64,000 nt of DNA. Source: Klebsiella pneumoniae. Lineage in GTDB: Bacteria > Pseudomonadota > Gammaproteobacteria > Pseudomonadales > UBA5518. Made by a program: the position numbers and the translations under genes. The DNA lies in assembly GCA_945862145.1 (NCBI GenBank), contig CAMAXE010000020.1, forward strand, positions 1 to 64,000. The letters are read 5' to 3'. A model generated the notes under the pieces. It made no database searches, had not been told where the DNA came from, and saw only the letters and a program-made list of their open reading frames with translations. Shown piece after piece: positions 16,196 to 25,337 of this stretch; the first letter of the stretch is position 1; each line of letters begins with the position of its first letter.

Positions 16196-17425
16196 ATGAG
16201 CACAGGCCGCTATTTCCCCGCGCCACCCGACCACGTACCAGCCGGACGGATGCACGAGTTCGACATCTACCGTTTCTCGCCCGGGGTGAACGATCCGCTG
16301 GAACAGTGGGGAAGCCTGCTCGCGAGCGACGCGCCTCGCATCTTCTACACGCACCACAACGGCGGCCACTGGGTGTTCCTCGACTACGAGGACGTGCGCG
16401 AGGCGTTCCGCAATGACAGCCTGTTCTCGACCTACCAGACGCCGATCCCGCCGATAGAACCCTACCCCGTGATGCAGCCGCAAGGCGTGGATCCGCCGGA
16501 ACACAAGACATTCCGCTCGCTGCTGGCACCGCTGTTCACGCCCGTGGCGGTCGAGAAGATGAAGGCCGAGTTGCACCGGCGCAGCAGCGTGCTGCTCGAT
16601 GCCTTCGCCGAGCGCGGCGCCTGCGAATTCGGCCGCGACTTCGCCTCCCTGCTGCCGACCGGGATGTTCCTGTATCTGATGGGCATGCCCGAAGACCGGC
16701 TGATGGAGTTCGTGCATCTGGCAGAAGTCTTCATGCGCAGCAACGACGACACCGAGCGCGCCACCAACATCCAGCAGATCTACACCGTGATCGGGGAATA
16801 CCTCGCGTGGCGCGCCACCCGCCTGGGCGATGACCTCGGAAGCGTGCTGGTCAGGGCACGCGACGAGAACGGCCAGCCTTTGGACCATCAGGACGTACTG
16901 AACTGTGGTTTTCTGCTTTTTGTTGCCGGGCTGGACACCGTCACCAGCACGATGACCTTCATCTGGCGCCACCTCGCACACAACCACGCGGCGCGGCGCG
17001 CACTCACCGCCATCATCGACGACCGCGAGAAGCTCTCGGTGGCCGTGGACGAACTGCTGCGCATGCACGCGGTGCCGAACATCTATCGCCGCGTGAAGAA
17101 AGACATGGTCTACCGCGGTGTCACGATGAAAGAAAACGACCGTGTGGTGCTGCCGGTGAGTGTGGCCAACCGCAACGAGAGCGTGTTTGCGCACGCCGAC
17201 ACCATCGACCTGCAGCGCGAGATCAACAACCATCTCACCTTCGGCGCGGGTCCGCACCGCTGCGTGGGCTCGCATCTCGCCAAGACCGAGGTCACCGTCG
17301 CGCTGCAGGAATGGCTGCGCCGCATTCCCGACTTCGAAGTACCGGCAGGCGCGGAGATCGTGGGTCACATGGGCCCGACGCTGGGCTTCAACCGCCTGCC
17401 GCTGGTCTGGACGCCCGCAGCATGA
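16196..17425 (+). CDS. Cytochrome P450
   Basis: A 409-residue soluble P450. It has I-helix AGLDT (244-248), K-helix ExxR at E286-R289, and the haem loop TFGAGPHRCVG with Cys-356. The Asp-Thr pair of the I helix is the standard oxygen-activating form, unlike the variant in the P450 at 10.4 kb. It lies directly after its ferredoxin gene and overlaps the next small ORF by ATGA. The expected role is hydroxylation of a hydrophobic, possibly cyclic or terpenoid, substrate. The GMC oxidoreductase behind it could oxidise the resulting alcohol. The substrate is not determinable from sequence. Confidence 0.94.
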   Translation: MSTGRYFPAPPDHVPAGRMHEFDIYRFSPGVNDPLEQWGSLLASDAPRIFYTHHNGGHWVFLDYEDVREAFRNDSLFSTYQTPIPPIEPYPVMQPQGVDPPEHKTFRSLLAPLFTPVAVEKMKAELHRRSSVLLDAFAERGACEFGRDFASLLPTGMFLYLMGMPEDRLMEFVHLAEVFMRSNDDTERATNIQQIYTVIGEYLAWRATRLGDDLGSVLVRARDENGQPLDHQDVLNCGFLLFVAGLDTVTSTMTFIWRHLAHNHAARRALTAIIDDREKLSVAVDELLRMHAVPNIYRRVKKDMVYRGVTMKENDRVVLPVSVANRNESVFAHADTIDLQREINNHLTFGAGPHRCVGSHLAKTEVTVALQEWLRRIPDFEVPAGAEIVGHMGPTLGFNRLPLVWTPAA

Positions 17426-17571
17426 ACCTGCCCGCGCAGGCCGCACTGGAGGGTCTGCCACCCGCCGACCAGATCTGCCTGGTAGTGCGCGACATGGACG
17501 CGGCGCTGCCCTGGTGCTACCTCGAGCGCGATGGCGATCCCTTGATGATCGAGTTCGTGCAGTTCGGATGA
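17422..17571 (+). pseudogene. 49-codon VOC-family remnant between P450 and GMC genes
   Basis: The ORF starts in an ATGA overlap with the P450 stop and ends in another ATGA overlap with the GMC start. It encodes 49 residues. Its first half (PPADQICLVVRDMDAALPW) looks like the first strand and helix of a VOC protein. Its second half (DGDPLMIEFVQFG) looks like the last strand of one. The 70-90 residues expected between them are missing without any frame break. I read it as an in-frame internal deletion of a VOC gene, kept perhaps because it couples translation of the two flanking genes. It is too short to make the metal site of the fold. Confidence 0.55.
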
Positions 17572-19190
17572 AGCACCCGGACTACGACTACCTGATCGTG
17601 GGCGGTGGCTCTGCCGGCTGCGTGCTGGCGGCGCGACTCTCGGAAGATCCCGCGGTGCGCGTGCTGCTGATCGAGGCGGGCGGCGGCGACGGCAGCCCGC
17701 TGATCCGCGCGCCCGGGGGGCTGCTGCCGATCATACTCTCGGGGGCGCACGCCTGGCGCTACACCTCGGTGCCGCAGCGCCATCTGGACAATCGCGTGCT
17801 CTACACGCCCCGCGGCAAGGTGCTGGGCGGTGGCAGCTCGATCAACGGCATGGTCTACGACCGCGGCTTCGCGAGCGACTACGACCGCTGGGCGGCGGAA
17901 GGCAACCCGGGTTGGTCCTTCCGCGAGCTGCTCCCGTATTTCCAGCGCTCGGAGCGCTTTCACCGCAACGATCCTGCTTTTCACGGTAACGCGGGGCCCG
18001 TCACAGTCAGCCGTCCCGGCCTCAGGCACCCCTTCGCCAAGGCCTTCGTGGAGGCGGGTGCGCAGGCGGGTTTCGGCTTCATGGACGACAGCAACGGCGC
18101 GCAGCGCGAGGGCTTCGGCCCGGTGGATGTGACCGTGAACAAGGGCGTGCGCGCCAGCGCCTCACGGGCGTATCTCGGGCCGGCCAGATCACGCCCCAAC
18201 CTGCGCATCCTGCTGCGCACACAGGTCGATCGGGTGCTTTTCGATGGGAATCGCGCCACGGGGCTCAGCTGCCGCCGGGGCGGCAAGGCGCTGGTTTTCC
18301 GTGCGCTGCGCGAGGTGATACTCGCCGCCGGTGCGATCAACTCGCCGCAACTCCTGATGCTCTCCGGCGTGGGGGATCCCGCGGAGTTGCGCCCGCACGG
18401 GATCGGGGTGCATCACGCGCTGCCCGGGGTCGGGAAGGGCTTACAGGACCATCTGGCGGTGGTGGTGAAATTCGGCGCCACGCAACCGATCTCGCTCTTC
18501 AAGTACTTCAGGCCGCTTGCCGGCGCGGCAGCACTGGGGCGTTACCTGCTGTTGCGGCAGGGCCCGCTCGCAGATCCCGGCATGGAGGCCTGTGCCTTCA
18601 TCAAGTCAGATCCTGCCCTCCCTGAGCCCGATATCAAGCTGCTGCTGGTCATGGCTCTCTACGCCAATCACGGGCGCGAACTCAACCCGCAGCACGGCTT
18701 TGCCGCGCACACCAACGTGATTCGCCCGCGCAGCCGTGGCAGCGTGCGACTCGCCTCGGCCAATCCTGCAGACGCGCCGCTGATCGACCAGAACTACCTC
18801 GAAGACCCGGACGATCTGCGGGTGGCCCGCGCGGCCGTGCGCGCCGCGAGGCGTGTTTTCGGTATGCCCGCCTTCGACGCCTTCCGGGGCGCGGAGCTAG
18901 AGCCGGGCCCCGCGGTGCAGAGCGATGCCGAGCTCGATGCCTTCATTCGCGCCAAGGCCGATGCCGATTACCACTCGACCAGCACCTGCCGCATGGGCGC
19001 GGATCCGCTGGCCGTGGTGGACACAGAACTGCGAGTTCACGGACTGCAGGGCCTGCGGGTTGTGGATGCCTCCGTGATGCCGCATCTGGTGGGCGGCAAC
19101 ACCAATATGCCGGTGATCATGATCGCGGAGCGCGCCGCGGACCTCATCTCAGGGCATTCACCGATGGCCGCGGCGTGTCACGCCGGGTAG
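17568..19190 (+). CDS. GMC family FAD-dependent oxidoreductase (choline/alcohol dehydrogenase-like)
   Basis: A 540-residue GMC flavoprotein. The N-terminal dinucleotide fold is DYLIVGGGSAGCVLAARL. GMC signature 1 is GKVLGGGSSINGMVY, and signature 2 lies around GAINSPQLLMLSGVG. The C-terminal catalytic region has the His of ADYHSTSTCRMG and the Asn of GGNTNMPV. No signal peptide is seen, so it is cytoplasmic, and it would oxidise a primary or secondary alcohol. The start ATG is inside the ATGA overlap with the VOC remnant. An apparent longer frame from 17160 is only the P450 region read in another frame. Position after P450 suggests oxidation of its hydroxylated product. Confidence 0.92.
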   Translation: MKHPDYDYLIVGGGSAGCVLAARLSEDPAVRVLLIEAGGGDGSPLIRAPGGLLPIILSGAHAWRYTSVPQRHLDNRVLYTPRGKVLGGGSSINGMVYDRGFASDYDRWAAEGNPGWSFRELLPYFQRSERFHRNDPAFHGNAGPVTVSRPGLRHPFAKAFVEAGAQAGFGFMDDSNGAQREGFGPVDVTVNKGVRASASRAYLGPARSRPNLRILLRTQVDRVLFDGNRATGLSCRRGGKALVFRALREVILAAGAINSPQLLMLSGVGDPAELRPHGIGVHHALPGVGKGLQDHLAVVVKFGATQPISLFKYFRPLAGAAALGRYLLLRQGPLADPGMEACAFIKSDPALPEPDIKLLLVMALYANHGRELNPQHGFAAHTNVIRPRSRGSVRLASANPADAPLIDQNYLEDPDDLRVARAAVRAARRVFGMPAFDAFRGAELEPGPAVQSDAELDAFIRAKADADYHSTSTCRMGADPLAVVDTELRVHGLQGLRVVDASVMPHLVGGNTNMPVIMIAERAADLISGHSPMAAACHAG

Positions 19191-19230
19191 ACTGCTTGCC
19201 TTGATCAGAGTTGCAGGAAGGAATCCCGCG

Positions 19231-20196
19231 GTGGGCTACGACATCATCGGCGACATCCATGGCCACGCCGCCACTCTCGAGGCCTTGCTGGTCGAACTGG
19301 GTTATGCGCCGGTAGACGGGGTCTGGTGCCACCCCGAGCGTCGCGTCATCTTCCTCGGGGACTTCATCGACCGCGGCCCGCAGCAGCGCGGCGTGATCCG
19401 CATCGTCCGCCCCATGATCGACGCCGGTGCGGCGCTCGCCGTGATGGGCAACCATGAATTCAACGCCATCGCCTATGCCACCCCGCGCCCCGGCGGCGGC
19501 CACCTGCGAGAGCACAACGCCAAGAACTACCAGCAGCACAGCGCCTTCCTCGAGGCCTACGAATACACCCCCGAATACCACGAACTGATCGACTGGTTCT
19601 GCCGCCTGCCACTGTGGCTCGATCTGGGGAGCCTGCGCATCGTGCACGCCTGCTGGGACCAGACCGCCATCGACCGGCTGGCCATGGCCCACGACCGCCG
19701 CGGCGGCCTGAGCAACAGCCTCCTCTACGCCGCCACCGCTGAGGGCAACTGGGAGTTCGACGCGCTGGAAACCCTGCTGAAAGGCAAAGAAATCCCCCTG
19801 CCCCCCGGCTACAGTTTCTTCGATAAAGAAGGCACGCAGCGTCACCACATACGGGTGCGCTGGTGGGATGGCGAGGCCACCACCTACCGCACGGTCTTCC
19901 TCGGGCATGAGGAATCACAGACCCAGATCCCCGACGACGAGATCGAAGGCGATCACCTGATCGAGTACAGCCACGCCGCGCCGCCGGTGTTCATGGGGCA
20001 CTACTGGCTGAGCGGCACCCCGGAACCCCTCGCGGCCAACATCGCCTGCCTCGACTACAGCGTGGCCCGCCCGGGCGGCAAGCTGGTCGCCTACCGCTGG
20101 GACGGCGAAACCACCCTCAGGGCCGACAAGTTCGTTGCGATGCCCACGCAGGAATTCGGACTGATCGAAGAGTGCGGCCTCGGCGACACGCTCTGA
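19231..20196 (+). CDS. Metallophosphoesterase of the PPP/diadenosine tetraphosphatase type
   Basis: A 321-residue calcineurin-like phosphoesterase. All metal-binding motifs are visible: GDIHGH near the N-terminus, GDFIDRGP, GNHE, and later His residues (IVHACWD, MGHYW). The arrangement fits PrpE/ApaH-like enzymes acting on dinucleoside polyphosphates or phosphoproteins. A long insertion (about 110-250) separates the last His motifs. I chose the GTG at 19231 because AGGAAGGA lies about 9 bases upstream and the protein then begins directly with the core (GYDIIGDIHG); a TTG at 19201 is possible. It follows the GMC gene by 40 bases; a functional link is not evident. Confidence 0.85.
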   Translation: MGYDIIGDIHGHAATLEALLVELGYAPVDGVWCHPERRVIFLGDFIDRGPQQRGVIRIVRPMIDAGAALAVMGNHEFNAIAYATPRPGGGHLREHNAKNYQQHSAFLEAYEYTPEYHELIDWFCRLPLWLDLGSLRIVHACWDQTAIDRLAMAHDRRGGLSNSLLYAATAEGNWEFDALETLLKGKEIPLPPGYSFFDKEGTQRHHIRVRWWDGEATTYRTVFLGHEESQTQIPDDEIEGDHLIEYSHAAPPVFMGHYWLSGTPEPLAANIACLDYSVARPGGKLVAYRWDGETTLRADKFVAMPTQEFGLIEECGLGDTL

Positions 20197-20243
20197 AGCG
20201 GCGGCAACGCGCGACTCCCACCGCTTTCCCCGGGGCACCACCC

Positions 20244-21011
20244 ATGACACGCTACGATTTCACCGATCAGGTCGTGATGATCACCGGCGCCGGCAGCGGC
20301 TTCGGCAGACTGGCGGCCGGAGCCTTCGCCGATGCGGGCGCCTTGCTCGCTCTCTGCGATCTGGATCCCGAGACCCTCCAAGACACCGTGCGGCTGCACG
20401 GGCTGGACGAGGACCGGGTACTGACGATGGGCTGCGATGTGTCGGCTGCCACTGCGGTGGATGCCTTCGTGGCGGCCTGCGTGGCGCGCTTCGGCCAGAT
20501 CGACGTGGCCATCAACAACGCCGGCATCGGCCACGAGCTGAAGCGCATGGCGGACCTCGACGAAGCAACCTTCGACCGCAACATCGCGGTGAATCTGAAA
20601 GGCGTGTTTCTGTGCATGCGTGCCCAGCTGCCGCACATGGTGGCGCAGGGTGGCGGTGCGATTCTCAACGTGAGTTCGGTGGCAGGCCTGCTCGGTGCGC
20701 CCATGATGTCGGCCTATGCGGCTGCCAAGCACGGGGTGATCGGCCTCACCAAGACCGCAGCGCTGGAGTACGCCAGAAAGCATGTGCGCGTGAATGCGCT
20801 CTGCCCCGCTTTCACCCGCACACCCATTCTGGACCCGCTGGTCCAAAGCGGTCGGGGCAACACCCTGGACAACATGGCCGCCGCGATCCCGATAGGCCGC
20901 CTGGGCGAGCCCGCAGAAATCGTGCAGGCCATGCTGTGGGCCTGTTCGCGCGAGAACAGCTTCCTCACCGGCCAGGCCATTACCCTGGACGGCGGCATGA
21001 GCGCGGGCTGA
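20244..21011 (+). CDS. SDR family oxidoreductase
   Basis: A 255-residue classical short-chain dehydrogenase. It has TGAGSGFGRLAA for NAD(P) binding, NNAGIG, the catalytic Ser in NVSSVAGLLGAP, YAAAKHG with the Tyr/Lys pair, and a C-terminal LTGQAITLDGG. The Asp at the end of beta-2 (LCDLD) suggests NAD preference. It lies 47 bases after the phosphoesterase and is probably cotranscribed. The substrate is unknown, but several SDRs in this window point to secondary-alcohol/ketone conversions in the same catabolic context. Confidence 0.88.
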   Translation: MTRYDFTDQVVMITGAGSGFGRLAAGAFADAGALLALCDLDPETLQDTVRLHGLDEDRVLTMGCDVSAATAVDAFVAACVARFGQIDVAINNAGIGHELKRMADLDEATFDRNIAVNLKGVFLCMRAQLPHMVAQGGGAILNVSSVAGLLGAPMMSAYAAAKHGVIGLTKTAALEYARKHVRVNALCPAFTRTPILDPLVQSGRGNTLDNMAAAIPIGRLGEPAEIVQAMLWACSRENSFLTGQAITLDGGMSAG

Positions 21012-21034
21012 ACAAAGCAGCCCACCGTAACTAG

Positions 21035-21063
21035 TGCCCCGGCCCGGCGTGGCAGGCTAGAAT
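21035..21063 (+). promoter_or_regulatory. Possible tRNA-Ala promoter
   Basis: TAGAAT at 21058-21063 would place the transcript start within about 7-10 bases of the tRNA 5' end. The -35 region (TGCCCC at 21035-21040, 17-base spacer) is weak. Confidence 0.35.
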
Positions 21064-21075
21064 GAGCGCTCTCGT

Positions 21076-21151
<76 letters not shown>

Positions 21152-21181
21152 TCAAATCGATACAAGCCGCTGATCAAGACT

Positions 21182-21742
21182 ATGAAAAAAATCATCCTGT
21201 CTGCAGTCCTTTTGGCGACGATGTACGGCTTTCCCGCCGCTGCTGAAACCGTGCTCGATTGGCGCTGGTTGAAAGGAACAACCTGGTACGTGCCCGCAAG
21301 CGGCTTGCCCGCTTACCTGTATGTTCCAGACCAAAACCAGCTAATACCCGTCAAAGACCAGACCGTGTACATGATTACCGGCTATCGCAACGGTTACTTC
21401 TGGGGAAGAACGGCGGCAAAGCTCAGCAGCGGCGAGATCTCCTGCTCGTCACTCGTGGGCTCGGTGACGCCCGAAGGCAGTGTGTACCTGACCTTCACCC
21501 CTTTCCCCTACACGGACGGAGCCGAAGCCACTGTCGGGATCGGCAAGATGACAATCAAAACCGGCAAGTGGTCGATGCTCAACCAGATGTCGACCAGCTC
21601 CGGCTCAGTGCAAGTGGGTCATTGGGCCTACATGCTGCAGACATATCCTGGCGCTTCGTCCTGGTCGTCGCTGCCCGGCGTCGGCATGTCGGTCCCTGAC
21701 TTCATCGCGCCCTGCATGGACGCCGCCCCCACAACGCCGTAG
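21182..21742 (+). CDS. Secreted protein of unknown function
   Basis: A 186-residue protein I do not recognise. It starts MKKIILSAVLLATMYG and has a clear signal peptide ending near AAA-E20. The mature part is rich in Trp, Tyr, Ser and Gly (WRWLKGTTWYVP, YRNGYFWGRT, GHWAYMLQTYPG) and looks like a small beta protein. Two cysteines (ISCSS, APCMD) could form one disulphide. The ATG at 21182 was chosen over an earlier one inside the tRNA. The gene begins 30 bases after tRNA-Ala and is visibly less GC-rich than its neighbours, as expected for an accessory gene inserted beside a tRNA. No integrase or repeated tRNA end is present nearby. Confidence 0.7.
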   Translation: MKKIILSAVLLATMYGFPAAAETVLDWRWLKGTTWYVPASGLPAYLYVPDQNQLIPVKDQTVYMITGYRNGYFWGRTAAKLSSGEISCSSLVGSVTPEGSVYLTFTPFPYTDGAEATVGIGKMTIKTGKWSMLNQMSTSSGSVQVGHWAYMLQTYPGASSWSSLPGVGMSVPDFIAPCMDAAPTTP

Positions 21743-21827
21743 TGACACGCGCAGGCGGCGCAGGCGGTCGAGCATTCGGGGAAAAGCAAAGCTCGCGCGG
21801 CGCGAACGCGAAACACACCACGGCAAC

Positions 21828-22301
21828 TCACGAATTCTGTGCAGGCCAGCAGTCGGCAGGGAGTGTCTCGGCAAGCAACTTGGTGTCGAGATACACCGCA
21901 AGCTCTACGATCTGCGTACTCTCGAATGTCCACACTTGGCAGTAGGTGCCCTTGTATATCTGGCCGGCCAGGGTCGTGGCGCGGCCGAGTGTTTCGGTAA
22001 TCACGTGGTCGCCCGTCACGTATGCATTGACGATGGTATGGCTGAAGCCTGCCGGCAACTTCACCATGAAGGCCTCGAACAGTGCTTTCATTGCCGCCAT
22101 TCCGCGCCGGCTACCTGAGGCGCCCGTGTCGCCATTGATCCAGAAGTGGGCATCGTGGTGGAACGAGGCAAAAAACGCATCGGCGTTTCCCTCGCTTTCA
22201 GCGGACAAGGCGCCCATGACAGCAGCCAGATTCCGAGCATGTTTTTTTTGCTCCTCATCCCAGACCAGAAACCGCGCATATTGCGCGCTGTCGACTTCCA
22301 C
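21828..22301 (-). CDS. SnoaL-like/nuclear transport factor 2-fold protein
   Basis: A 157-residue NTF2-like protein, judged from the cone-fold pattern: helical start (AAVMGALSAESEGNADAFFASFHHDAHFWING), a GMAAMKALFEAF helix and terminal strands (HTIVNAYVTGDHVITETLGRATTLAG, IVELAVYLDTKLLAETL). Members act as small isomerases, hydratases or cyclases, e.g. ketosteroid-isomerase-like, or bind ligands. A GTG at 22299-22301 was chosen because AGGAGG lies six bases upstream; a TTG at 22352 would add 17 residues. A TATATT element lies at 22358-22363 upstream on the same strand. It is followed leftward by no gene on its strand, so it is probably monocistronic. Confidence 0.75.
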   Translation of the reverse strand: MEVDSAQYARFLVWDEEQKKHARNLAAVMGALSAESEGNADAFFASFHHDAHFWINGDTGASGSRRGMAAMKALFEAFMVKLPAGFSHTIVNAYVTGDHVITETLGRATTLAGQIYKGTYCQVWTFESTQIVELAVYLDTKLLAETLPADCWPAQNS

Positions 22302-22475
22302 CGGGAACCTCCTGAAGGAGCTATTGGCGATCTCAGGATGACTGATTAACAAAAGGCAATATAACCCCTCGCGTCAGCGGCTGCCTACCTGCGTCTCAGG
22401 CTGACACTGCTGCCCGCCGCAGGCGCAGCAGAGCCTTGACCCAAAGGCACGACGGCAACTCGCCCTGGTCGGCAA

Positions 22476-23570
22476 TCAATCGTCCATCAGCAGCACGGGT
22501 TTCAGCGCACTCCCGCGCTTCGCGTCGCGGAATGCCTCGTTGATCTGCGCGAACGGGTAGGTGGTTATCAGCGCATCGACGGGGAATCGCCCCTGCAGAT
22601 GCAGCTCGATCAGTTTGGGAAGGAAGGCGCGGGGCGTCGCGGAACCCAGCATGATGCCTTGCAGTCGCGCGCCCTTCACCATCAATTCCAGTGGCGAAAA
22701 GGGAAAGGGCTGGCCGCCGTGCGGAACCGTCACGAGCGCGCAGGTCCCGCGCATGGCAAGACATGCTGTGGCTGTCCGGAACGCCGCTTCGTTGCTGCTG
22801 GTCTCGAGGCTGTACATAAAGCCTGCCGCACATATTTCACGCAGTTGCCCCAAAACATCGCTGCTGCCGGCGTCCACCACATGCGTGGCGCCAAGGCGCT
22901 GCGCGAGCTCCAGGCGCCCGGCGTGAATGTCCACTGCCACGATGACCCTGGCGCCTGCCAGCCGTGCGGCCATGATCGACGACAGGCCCACGGCACCCGC
23001 ACCGAACACCGCCAGCGTGTCGCCGGCCGCGATACCGAACACGTTCAGAACCGCCCCCGCTCCGGTCATCACGCCACAGGGCAACGCGGCCCGCAGGGCT
23101 GGCGGCAGGCCGGGTAGCACAACAACCGCATCACGAGCCGGGCACAGGGCGTGGGAGGCGAACGAGGATTGCTGGAAGAAAGCCCCCGAGATCGGATCGC
23201 CCGCACGCATGATGGTGCTCGAGCCATCGAAGCGCAGACCGCCGATGCTGCCCTCCACGCCACGCTCGCAGGTGTAGGCGTGGCCCGTGCGGCAGTTGCC
23301 GCATTCGCCACACCACCCATAGGACATGATCACGGAATCCCCGACATTCACGTCCCGCACAGCACTGCCACGGGCCACCACCGTGCCGGTGCCCTCATGG
23401 CCCAGCACCGCAGGCATGCGCATATGCACGCGGGCCGCGACATCCGTGTGGCAGACGCCGCAGGCCTCGACCTTCACCAGGATCTCGTCGGCCGCGGGGG
23501 CGTCGAGATCGAGCTCCTCCATATCGAATCCGCTTTCGATCGCGCTCACAACGGCGGCCTGGATTTTCAT
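22476..23570 (-). CDS. Zinc-dependent alcohol dehydrogenase (MDR family)
   Basis: A 364-residue class III-like alcohol dehydrogenase. Catalytic zinc ligands are in CGVCHTD (C37) and GHEG (H59-E60), with a later Cys in LPCGVMTGAG. The structural zinc lobe has C87, C90, C93 and C101. The NAD-binding motif is GAGAVGLSS. LPCGVMTGAGAVLNV is typical of the group that includes glutathione-formaldehyde and aryl-alcohol dehydrogenases. The start overlaps the acyl-CoA synthetase stop by ATGA, so alcohol or aldehyde oxidation and CoA activation may act in series. Confidence 0.9.
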   Translation of the reverse strand: MKIQAAVVSAIESGFDMEELDLDAPAADEILVKVEACGVCHTDVAARVHMRMPAVLGHEGTGTVVARGSAVRDVNVGDSVIMSYGWCGECGNCRTGHAYTCERGVEGSIGGLRFDGSSTIMRAGDPISGAFFQQSSFASHALCPARDAVVVLPGLPPALRAALPCGVMTGAGAVLNVFGIAAGDTLAVFGAGAVGLSSIMAARLAGARVIVAVDIHAGRLELAQRLGATHVVDAGSSDVLGQLREICAAGFMYSLETSSNEAAFRTATACLAMRGTCALVTVPHGGQPFPFSPLELMVKGARLQGIMLGSATPRAFLPKLIELHLQGRFPVDALITTYPFAQINEAFRDAKRGSALKPVLLMDD

Positions 23571-25231
23571 CGCGTGAATACCTGCAGGGAGTCGGGAGTG
23601 CCCGCTGCGACGGCCGCTGCCGCCATCGCGCTCAGGCGCTGGTAGTCGAGCTTGCCGTTCGGGCCGCGGTTGACGTCGTCGACCAGCACGAAGTGTCGCG
23701 GCACCTTGTAGTCGGCAAGGCTTTCGCGCAATTGCAGGGAAATGGCCTGAAGATCGAATACGTACCCGGGTTTGAGACTGACAAGTGCGGTAACCACACT
23801 GCCCCAGCGCGCATCGTCTACGCCCACCACGCAACAGTCGTCGATGCCTTCGAGCGACTTCAGAACCTGCTCGACTTCCTCGGGAAACACTTTCTCGCCG
23901 CCCGTGTTGATGCAGACATTCCCCCGCCCGAGAAACTTGATGGTCCCGTCGGCAAGGACTTCAGCCCAGTCGCCAAGCAGGCAATAACGCTCACCGTCGA
24001 TCACCGGGAAGGTGGCGGCGGTTTTCACCGGATCCTTGTAATAGCCCTCCGCGATCAGGCCGCTGCGCGCCACCATGCCGCGCTCGCCGCTGCCCGGCCT
24101 GAGCTCGCGCAGATCAGGCGAGAAAACCTTTACGCCCTCGCCAACCCGCAGCCTGAGCGCGCTGTCGTTGGCGTTAGCGCCGTGTGTGTCCGCGTTGGTG
24201 AGCGAGTTGCCCAGCGCCGCCGATTCCGAACCGCCGAGAATGTCGTTGATCACAAGATGCGGCACGATCTCGACCAGGCGCCGCTTGATATGCGCGCTGA
24301 ACACCGCCGCCGAGGAGATGATCATCTGCAGCGCATCCAGCTCACCCTGCATGGGATCGGCTTCCAGGGCTTCGAGCAGCGGTTTCGCCATGGCGTCACC
24401 CGGGATCTTGAACACATTGACACCGTGATCGGCAACGGCGCGCCAGGTATGTGGCGCGGAGAAGCGTGGCGCCGAACTGGTCACGACCGTGCCGCCGAAA
24501 GCGAGGGTACAGAGCACGCTGTAGACGCCCAGCCCATGCATCATCGGGGCGACAACGGCCTCGGTGTAGCACTCGTTGTTGCGGAGCATGCCGAGCAGGT
24601 CGTCGTTGTCTGCAGGGTAGCGGGGTCCGCCGCGCGCGAAATAGTTGACCCCGAACATCCTGAACATTTTTTCCTGTGTCCAGATGCTGCCCTTGGGGAG
24701 GCCGGTGGTGCCGCCCGTGTACATCAGGAAGCGGTCATCGGGGTCCTGCGAATACTGCGGCGACAGCGGCGCGGCGGCGGTCGCGGCATCGTGGCGCAGG
24801 CCGTGCATTCCCACAGGAATCTCCGCCTCGCCGATCAGGATGCAGGTCTTCAATTGGGGCAACTCATCGATGATGCCCGCCAGGCGCTCCGCGAACTCGG
24901 CACCGACGAACACCGCGCGGCTGTCGGAATTGGCAAACACATGGCGCAGTTCGCCGCTGGTGTAGCGGAAATTGACGTTGGCATGAACCGCCCCGATCTG
25001 CAGCACCGCAAGCAGCGCCTCGACATACTCAGGGCAGTTGCGCGAGTACAAGGCCACCGTGTCACCGCGCCGGATACCCAGCGCCTGCAGATGGGCGCAA
25101 AGATTGTGAACGCGCACGCGCAAATCGCCCCAGTGCGTCGTCTGTCCGGTATGGAAATCGATGATGGCCGCACGCTCTGAAGGAACCCGCTCCAGCGATT
25201 GACGCAACACCGTGCCGAGATGCCAACGCAT
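23567..25231 (-). CDS. Acyl-CoA synthetase (AMP-forming, FadD-like)
   Basis: A 554-residue ANL-superfamily ligase that activates a carboxylic acid with ATP and CoA. The P-loop-like A3 motif is YTGGTTGLPKG (about 170-180). The A5 region is NDILGGSESA, the hinge motif follows LGRGNVCINTGGEKVFPEEVE, and the C-terminal catalytic Lys is in RGPNGKLDY. AGGA lies 8 bases before the ATG. It overlaps the downstream alcohol dehydrogenase and is divergent from the SCP2-type thiolase at 25.3 kb. This pairing occurs in steroid side-chain and related degradation clusters, but the substrate acid cannot be told. Confidence 0.92.
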   Translation of the reverse strand: MRWHLGTVLRQSLERVPSERAAIIDFHTGQTTHWGDLRVRVHNLCAHLQALGIRRGDTVALYSRNCPEYVEALLAVLQIGAVHANVNFRYTSGELRHVFANSDSRAVFVGAEFAERLAGIIDELPQLKTCILIGEAEIPVGMHGLRHDAATAAAPLSPQYSQDPDDRFLMYTGGTTGLPKGSIWTQEKMFRMFGVNYFARGGPRYPADNDDLLGMLRNNECYTEAVVAPMMHGLGVYSVLCTLAFGGTVVTSSAPRFSAPHTWRAVADHGVNVFKIPGDAMAKPLLEALEADPMQGELDALQMIISSAAVFSAHIKRRLVEIVPHLVINDILGGSESAALGNSLTNADTHGANANDSALRLRVGEGVKVFSPDLRELRPGSGERGMVARSGLIAEGYYKDPVKTAATFPVIDGERYCLLGDWAEVLADGTIKFLGRGNVCINTGGEKVFPEEVEQVLKSLEGIDDCCVVGVDDARWGSVVTALVSLKPGYVFDLQAISLQLRESLADYKVPRHFVLVDDVNRGPNGKLDYQRLSAMAAAAVAAGTPDSLQVFTR

Positions 25232-25337
25232 GCGAAAATCCTGGGTGGTTGTCGTGACGGGAACGCTGATATCCTCGGACGAATACGGCGGCGCAGCGAA
25301 CTGACGCCATCGGCCTCTTACTCAGCACCCGGATCAT

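Noticed and set aside
17160-19190. A 676-residue P450-GMC fusion
   Set aside because: The frame upstream of 17568 is the P450 region read out of frame; a separate ATG in an ATGA overlap gives a normal-length GMC protein.
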